Shown here in pieces: positions 6,254 to 9,881 of a stretch of 9,881 bases of DNA. Under the pieces are notes generated by a model. That model was not told the origin of the DNA. It saw only the letters and a list, made by a program, of their open reading frames with translations, and did not search any database. The position numbers and the translations under genes are program-made. The stretch comes from Phycisphaeraceae bacterium. Lineage in GTDB: Bacteria > Planctomycetota > Phycisphaerae > Phycisphaerales > Phycisphaeraceae. The stretch is from contig JAJDCT010000161.1 of assembly GCA_029260695.1 (NCBI GenBank), forward strand, positions 1 through 9,881. The letters are read 5' to 3'. Position 1 is the first letter of the stretch. Each line of letters opens with the position of its first letter.

Positions 6254-7582
6254 ATGCTGCGAAAGTACTGGAATACCGCCGTGTTTACGATTGCGGGTCT
6301 GGGCCTGATGGCACCCGCGCAGGGCGATCAGATCGCCGACATGCAGGCACAGGTCGATTCACTGCGTTCAGAGTTGTCGCAGGTCCAAGTCGATCAGGGC
6401 GACAACTGGCTGAACGAGCGTCGCGCCGAAGAGGTCAAGGGCCTGGTCATGGAAGTGTTGGCGGATGCCGACACCCGCGCCTCGCTGCTGAACGACGGGG
6501 CGCTCGCCGGACACGACGGCAAACACTTCTTTATCCAAAGCGCCGACGGGGCATTTGCGTTGTACCTCAGCGGGCAGGTCGGCTTCCGCTACATCTGGAA
6601 CAGCCAGGACACCTCCGGACCCGGCGTCGACGAGGACGAGGGCGGGTTCCAGACCAGGCGGTTGAAGCTCAAAGCCAGCGGCCACATCTCCAGCCCGAAG
6701 ATCAAGTACAAATTGGCATTGACCACCGATCGGGGCGACGGCAGCGTGTCCCTGGAAGCGTACGAAATCGCCCGCCAACTCAACGACAACGTCCAGATCG
6801 CAGCCGGCCTGATGAAGCTGCCGTTCCTAACCGAGGAGTTGACAAGCTCCAGCCAACTGCTCGCCATGGAACGTACCCCGACCAACGAATTCTTCACCCT
6901 CAACTATGCCGAGGGCGTCCGCCTGCGTTACGACGACGGGCCGATCCTGATCAACTTCATGGTCAGCGACGGCGCCAACTCCGAGCGCTCCGATTTCGAG
7001 GACGATGAATCCGAGATCGCCTTGACCGGCCGTATCGACTACCTGATCAAAGGTGAACGCAGCCAGGGCAAAGACTTTACCGGATGGAGCGGCGAAGAGC
7101 AGTTCCTGAGCATCGGCGGCGCTTATCATCTGGAATACGGCGACGGCCGGAACGGCGGCGGCGGCGACTACCACGCACACACCGTCGATGTGCGTTGGGA
7201 GAACGGGCCGTTGAATTTGTTCGCGGCCTATATCGGCGCATCGATCGATTCAGACGAAGACACCGATCCCGACCGTGACATGGAGGGCTTGGTTGTCCAG
7301 GGCGGCGTACACGTTGTGCCCGACAAGGTCGAAATCTTCGGCCAATGGTTCTACCTCGACGGCGACGTTTCGGGTGAAGACGAGTTTGACGGCTGCGTCG
7401 TTGGTTTCAACTACTACATCAACGGCCACAAGACCAAGCTCACCACGGATGTGATCTGGCTGAACGAGATGACCCCGACCTCCAACCCGTTTGGCGCCAG
7501 CGCCAGCAGCAGCGGCTTGGGCCTGATCACGGGCACGGAAGACGAGTTAGCAGTCCGCACGCAGTTTCAGGTGCTGTTCTAG
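6254..7582 (+). CDS. Outer-membrane porin, OprO/OprP (phosphate-selective porin) family
   Basis: 442 residues, most likely a beta-barrel porin of the outer membrane. Residues 1-24 are a signal peptide ending near APAQG. Residues about 25-70 are a heptad-like helical segment (QIADMQAQVDSLRSELSQVQ), a likely short periplasmic coiled coil. From about 92 the sequence alternates in beta-strand style. The segment FQTRRLKLKASG (132-143) matches the F-x-x-RR-x-x-L-x-x-x-G entry motif common in OprO/OprP relatives. The protein ends in Phe442 (QFQVLF), the usual C-terminal signal for barrel assembly. Long acidic loops (123-130, 245-252, 329-340) give few basic residues, so phosphate or anion selectivity is not supported by sequence; the family name does not prove the substrate. 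Without a strong Shine-Dalgarno, the start at 6254 rests on the signal peptide. Single gene with its own terminator. Confidence 0.85.
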   Translation: MLRKYWNTAVFTIAGLGLMAPAQGDQIADMQAQVDSLRSELSQVQVDQGDNWLNERRAEEVKGLVMEVLADADTRASLLNDGALAGHDGKHFFIQSADGAFALYLSGQVGFRYIWNSQDTSGPGVDEDEGGFQTRRLKLKASGHISSPKIKYKLALTTDRGDGSVSLEAYEIARQLNDNVQIAAGLMKLPFLTEELTSSSQLLAMERTPTNEFFTLNYAEGVRLRYDDGPILINFMVSDGANSERSDFEDDESEIALTGRIDYLIKGERSQGKDFTGWSGEEQFLSIGGAYHLEYGDGRNGGGGDYHAHTVDVRWENGPLNLFAAYIGASIDSDEDTDPDRDMEGLVVQGGVHVVPDKVEIFGQWFYLDGDVSGEDEFDGCVVGFNYYINGHKTKLTTDVIWLNEMTPTSNPFGASASSSGLGLITGTEDELAVRTQFQVLF

Positions 7583-7608
7583 AGCGCGATATGACGCCGT
7601 AAGCTATA

Positions 7609-7641
7609 AGCCTCCAGGCCCTGTGTCTGGGGGCTATTTTT
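7609..7641 (+). terminator. Rho-independent terminator of the porin gene
   Basis: AGCCTCCAG (7609-7617) pairs with CTGGGGGCT (7627-7635), with one G-T wobble, around a 9-base loop. A and five T follow (7636-7641). It starts 26 bases after the porin stop. Confidence 0.8.
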
Positions 7642-7790
7642 GTGGGCGGTGGGGGATAGGCAGATGGTGTTGAGCAGGTGTCACATTGCCTTGATCAAGC
7701 CCGCCCTATTCGGGCGGCACGAGAACAGTGACAGGCTATTCCCTTTTTAACTGAGTAGGAAGGCTGTGGTGACTTTACACAGGAAAATGC

Positions 7791-7825
7791 TTGGTTTAGC
7801 GGTAATTTTCTGATATATGTATAAA
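7791..7825 (+). promoter_or_regulatory. AT-rich promoter candidate for the PEP-CTERM beta-repeat gene
   Basis: TTGGTT (7791-7796), a 17-base spacer and TATATG (7814-7819) fit a sigma-70 promoter; an overlapping TATAAA at 7820-7825 is an alternative -10 box. Either start gives a 70-80-base leader before the ATG at 7902. The exact box choice is unsure. Confidence 0.35.
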
Positions 7826-7901
7826 ATACTAAGGATGAGGCGGGGCATGTCTCGGTGGGTTTAATTTGGTTGCACCGTCCAAAGCGAGAGGAGAGGGTCC
7901 G

Positions 7902-9698
7902 ATGAAATGGTACCGGTACATGTGGGTGGCGGCGGTTGGATTGTTGGCATTGGGTTCGGTGCTGAGTCAGTCGGCGTCTGCGGCGACGGTCAAATGGACT
8001 GGTGGCGATGGGCTTTGGCTTGACGCGACCAAATGGGAATTTGCGGTCGGCGGTTTGCCGACGGGCCACGTGCCGTTGGGTACGGAGGACGTGATCATTG
8101 ATGCCGGGCCGAAGATCGATTTTTCGCCCCCGGTGCCGCCGATCCCGGACGTCCCGGTGGCTAAATCACTGCTGCTGCAAGGCGCCGGCGTGACCTCATT
8201 TTCTACGAGCCTGCTGACGGTTTCAGGCGATGTGATGGTGGATACCGGTACCGTGGGCGTTGGCGATGGCGCGATGTTCGGTGCCGGCGGCGATATCTTT
8301 GTCGACAACGCCGGGACTCTATTAGTCGGTGATCCGCTGGCCGCCACGGGTGGGCTTATCAAACGCCACTCGTTGGAGCTTGTCGGCGGCACGGGCAACT
8401 TGGTAGAAATCAACGGCAACGGGAAGATCGAATTGACCGGCGACACGACCATCGGCGTGCAAGGGCGAATCATAGTCAACGCGAATAATTTTGCCGACAA
8501 AGCGGCGCTGAATGCGGAGTTGGCCACCAGCACCGGCAACCTGATCGTGGCTCAATCGCCGGGCACGACTGAGCTGATAGTCAGAAGGCGAGGCCAGGCA
8601 TTGTTCAAGGGGGTCGCTACGATCAACGGCGACGTGCTGGTCGAACGCGGGGGCTTGTTCCGCACGGGTGCGGCGGGCGTGGAATCCGGAGGCACCGTCA
8701 ATATTGATGGCCAGTTCTTTGGTCCGCCTATCGAGCCCTCGACGTGGGCCGTTGGCATCGGCGGATTGGGTGTGGTGGGAAAGGTCACTGTGACAAACGG
8801 GGGATTCCTCGATGTGCTGGGGGATGTCGAACTCAATGCGGGCCTTGCTGCCGGCGCAAGCAGCCTGCTGGAGATTGATGGGGGCAATGGGGGGGTCTCG
8901 GGCAACCTGGCGATCAACCGGGATAGTTCGCTTGGCCTAAAGTCCGGCAACCTCGTGGTGAGCGGCGATGTGACCGTGGGCACCGCTGCCAACAAAGGCG
9001 GCGCGTTCAGGATCGGCAATACCGTCGGCAGCGCCGCGACGCTAGATGTCGCCGGCAACGTCACGATCGACGCACGATCCCTCGGTCTTATCAACAGGAT
9101 CGAGCCAGGCGGCGTGCTCAAGGCGACGACGGTGGACTTTAACACCGGCTTGCTGGTTGGACGCGGCCTGATTGAGGCGGACGTGTTTAACGGCAGCGAG
9201 ATCTATATCGGTTCATCCGCGGATGCGACCAAGGACGTTCTGAATATTGTCGGCAACTACACACAGGAACTGGATGGAGATCTGCACATCGTGTTGTCGG
9301 GTGCCGATTTTTCAACGTCCGATCAACTAAAAATCAACGTGGGAAGCTCGGCGGGGACGGCTTCACTTGCGGGCGACCTGATCCTGCACGTCGACAGTAG
9401 TCTGAGTGTGCAGGCGGGTGACTTCGTTGATCTGCTACTCTCTAAGGGAACACTTGCCGGCACATTCAATCAGATCCTGTTTCAGGAAACCGGCGGCTTC
9501 CCCGGCGGGCTGTCTACGACCAGCCTGGGCAAGCCGTTTGAGATCCAGTACATCCGCAACGACTCAAGCAGTCTTCAGCGAGTACGTCTGAAGATCGTTC
9601 CCGAGCCTAGTTCCGTGCTGGCGCTGACAATCCTGTTGGGTGCGATTCTCCCAAGCAGGACCGGTCGTAATGGCCGGGGGGTGAATAACCGACTATAA
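7902..9698 (+). CDS. Secreted beta-repeat surface protein with PEP-CTERM sorting signal
   Basis: 598 residues. Residues 1-27 form a signal peptide ending in SASA. The mature protein opens with VKWTGGDGLWLDATKW (30-45), the W-T-G-G / W-x-x-x-x-x-W opening common in planctomycete and autotransporter-like passenger proteins. About 85-440 is a run of short Gly/Asn/Asp/Val-rich turns such as LTVSGDVMVD, LVVSGDVTVG and LDVAGNVTID, pointing to a right-handed beta-helix. About 446-530 resembles the C-terminal module of such proteins (LNIVGNYTQELDGDLHIVL to GTLAGTFNQ). The end is VPEPSSVLALTILLGAIL then RTGRNGR (566-592), a PEP-CTERM signal with a spread-out basic tail. It is probably exported and anchored by exosortase; the function is unknown. 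ATG at 7902 was chosen over TTG 7866 because GAGAGGAGAGGG lies just upstream and the signal peptide follows. There is a G7 run at 8889-8895. The stop codon overlaps the tmRNA promoter. Confidence 0.88.
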   Translation: MKWYRYMWVAAVGLLALGSVLSQSASAATVKWTGGDGLWLDATKWEFAVGGLPTGHVPLGTEDVIIDAGPKIDFSPPVPPIPDVPVAKSLLLQGAGVTSFSTSLLTVSGDVMVDTGTVGVGDGAMFGAGGDIFVDNAGTLLVGDPLAATGGLIKRHSLELVGGTGNLVEINGNGKIELTGDTTIGVQGRIIVNANNFADKAALNAELATSTGNLIVAQSPGTTELIVRRRGQALFKGVATINGDVLVERGGLFRTGAAGVESGGTVNIDGQFFGPPIEPSTWAVGIGGLGVVGKVTVTNGGFLDVLGDVELNAGLAAGASSLLEIDGGNGGVSGNLAINRDSSLGLKSGNLVVSGDVTVGTAANKGGAFRIGNTVGSAATLDVAGNVTIDARSLGLINRIEPGGVLKATTVDFNTGLLVGRGLIEADVFNGSEIYIGSSADATKDVLNIVGNYTQELDGDLHIVLSGADFSTSDQLKINVGSSAGTASLAGDLILHVDSSLSVQAGDFVDLLLSKGTLAGTFNQILFQETGGFPGGLSTTSLGKPFEIQYIRNDSSSLQRVRLKIVPEPSSVLALTILLGAILPSRTGRNGRGVNNRL

Positions 9699-9699
9699 T
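9694..9699 (+). promoter_or_regulatory. -10 box (TATAAT) of the tmRNA gene
   Basis: A perfect TATAAT lies at 9694-9699, and the TAA stop of the beta-repeat gene (9696-9698) is inside it. The predicted start near 9706 would give about 22 bases of 5' leader to be trimmed by RNase P before the mature end at 9728. No good -35 box is seen at 16-18 bases upstream. Confidence 0.55.
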
Positions 9700-9727
9700 G
9701 CTGCGTCGTTAACGCTCTTTGATAATT

Positions 9728-9881
9728 GGGGCCGACTGGTATTGACCGGACAGGGAAGGCTTGCGGTGGCACGTCGAGGTGTACGTTTGGTCCTCGTTAA
9801 ACCACGTACAAAAAACTCAAATGCCAACGATAACATCGCTGGTCGCATCGGGTTCGCCCCGGCGCGCATGGCTGCCTAATA
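9728..9881 (+). ncRNA. ssrA: tmRNA (transfer-messenger RNA), 3' part outside the window
   Basis: tmRNA rescues stalled ribosomes with SmpB, acting first as alanyl-tRNA and then as an mRNA for a degradation tag. The mature 5' end is GGGGCCGACTGG (9728-9739), the conserved tmRNA start. A pseudoknot matching PK1 is seen: CGAGG (9775-9779) pairs with CCTCG (9792-9796), and GTACGT (9781-9786) pairs with ACGTAC (9804-9809), with GGT/ACC (9789-9791 with 9801-9803) inside. An A-rich single strand follows, then the resume codon GCC at 9823. The tag frame 9823-9879 reads ANDNIAGRIGFAPARMAA and ends in TAA. The later pseudoknots and the tRNA-like 3' half are beyond the window, so the G-U of the acceptor stem and the CCA end cannot be checked. 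Confidence 0.93.
9823..9879 (+). CDS. tmRNA-encoded proteolysis tag peptide, 18 residues
   Basis: This short frame has no start codon; translation resumes at GCC (Ala) after the ribosome switches from the broken mRNA to tmRNA. The tag is ANDNIAGRIGFAPARMAA. Its first four residues (ANDN) resemble the ANDE of E. coli ANDENYALAA, and the end MAA resembles the LAA read by ClpXP. The middle GRIGFAPAR is extra and coincides with a potential hairpin (9844-9852 with 9858-9866). The stop TAA is followed by TA at the window edge, possibly a second stop. Confidence 0.88.
   Translation, partial: ANDNIAGRIGFAPARMAA

Larger units (their letters stand above)
7583..7901. other. 319-base gene-free region between porin and beta-repeat protein
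   Basis: It holds the porin terminator (7609-7641), then a small GC hairpin (7701-7706 with 7712-7717) nested in a wider pair TGTCAC/GTGACA (7679-7684 with 7728-7733), then an AT-richer stretch (about 7739-7870) with the likely promoter of the next gene. I find no convincing gene or known RNA in the rest. Confidence 0.5.

Noticed and set aside
7679..7733. Nested inverted repeats (TGTCAC/GTGACA around a GC hairpin) as a small RNA or att site
   Set aside because: The stems are short, and no promoter, terminator or duplicated core supports either reading.
8552..9145. 197-codon minus-strand frame opposite the beta-repeat protein
   Set aside because: Ser/Pro/Thr-rich composition typical of the reverse of Gly/Asp/Val repeats. 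The plus-strand frame has a signal peptide and sorting signal.
8110..9200. DNA-level tandem repeats in the beta-repeat gene
   Set aside because: Only the protein pattern recurs (SGDV/AGNV turns). The nucleotide copies are diverged, with no exact tandem units.

Overview
The window looks like a chromosomal segment from a GC-rich, Gram-negative-type bacterium, most probably a planctomycete of the Phycisphaerae. This is inferred from the mix of features: two secreted proteins ending in PEP-CTERM sorting signals of the Pro-Glu-Pro / hydrophobic / Arg type, an outer-membrane porin ending in Phe, a class IIA fructose-bisphosphate aldolase, an ArgJ of the bifunctional family, and several starts with weak or no Shine-Dalgarno sequence. 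No search could be run, so the placement is not proven. I see no mobile element, CRISPR array or phage gene.

Left part (1-2927, minus strand). A 13-bp hairpin terminator (1-38) closes a secreted trypsin-like serine protease with a PEP-CTERM anchor (84-1442). A well-formed candidate promoter lies upstream of it, with an eight-base G run between its -35 and -10 boxes. Next is argJ (1677-2927), which handles two acetyl-transfer steps of arginine synthesis.

Middle part (2928-6008). Divergent from argJ is a class IIA fructose-bisphosphate aldolase (3154-4206) with its own promoter, a hairpin-rich leader and a strong terminator. An inverted pair of GC-rich palindromes (REP-like) follows, then a small lipoprotein of unknown role (4451-4879). 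A Nudix hydrolase (4978-5403, minus) lies convergent to the lipoprotein gene and divergent from a ferritin gene (5493-6008) with an intact ferroxidase centre.

Right part (6009-9881, plus strand). An OprO/OprP-type porin (6254-7582) is preceded by a direct repeat with 11-bp period and followed by a terminator. After a 319-bp AT-richer gap comes a 598-residue beta-repeat surface protein with signal peptide and PEP-CTERM signal (7902-9698). Its stop codon overlaps the -10 box of the last gene, a tmRNA (ssrA) starting at about 9728 and cut by the window edge. The tmRNA reading frame is complete and encodes an unusually long 18-residue proteolysis tag, ANDNIAGRIGFAPARMAA. A hairpin sits inside the tag-coding part.

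The genes are mostly single transcription units, each with its own terminator or promoter, rather than one pathway. The shared theme of several is the cell envelope (two PEP-CTERM proteins, a porin, a lipoprotein). The rest are housekeeping: arginine, glycolysis/gluconeogenesis, iron storage, nucleotide clean-up and ribosome rescue. The most interesting item is the tmRNA with its long tag.
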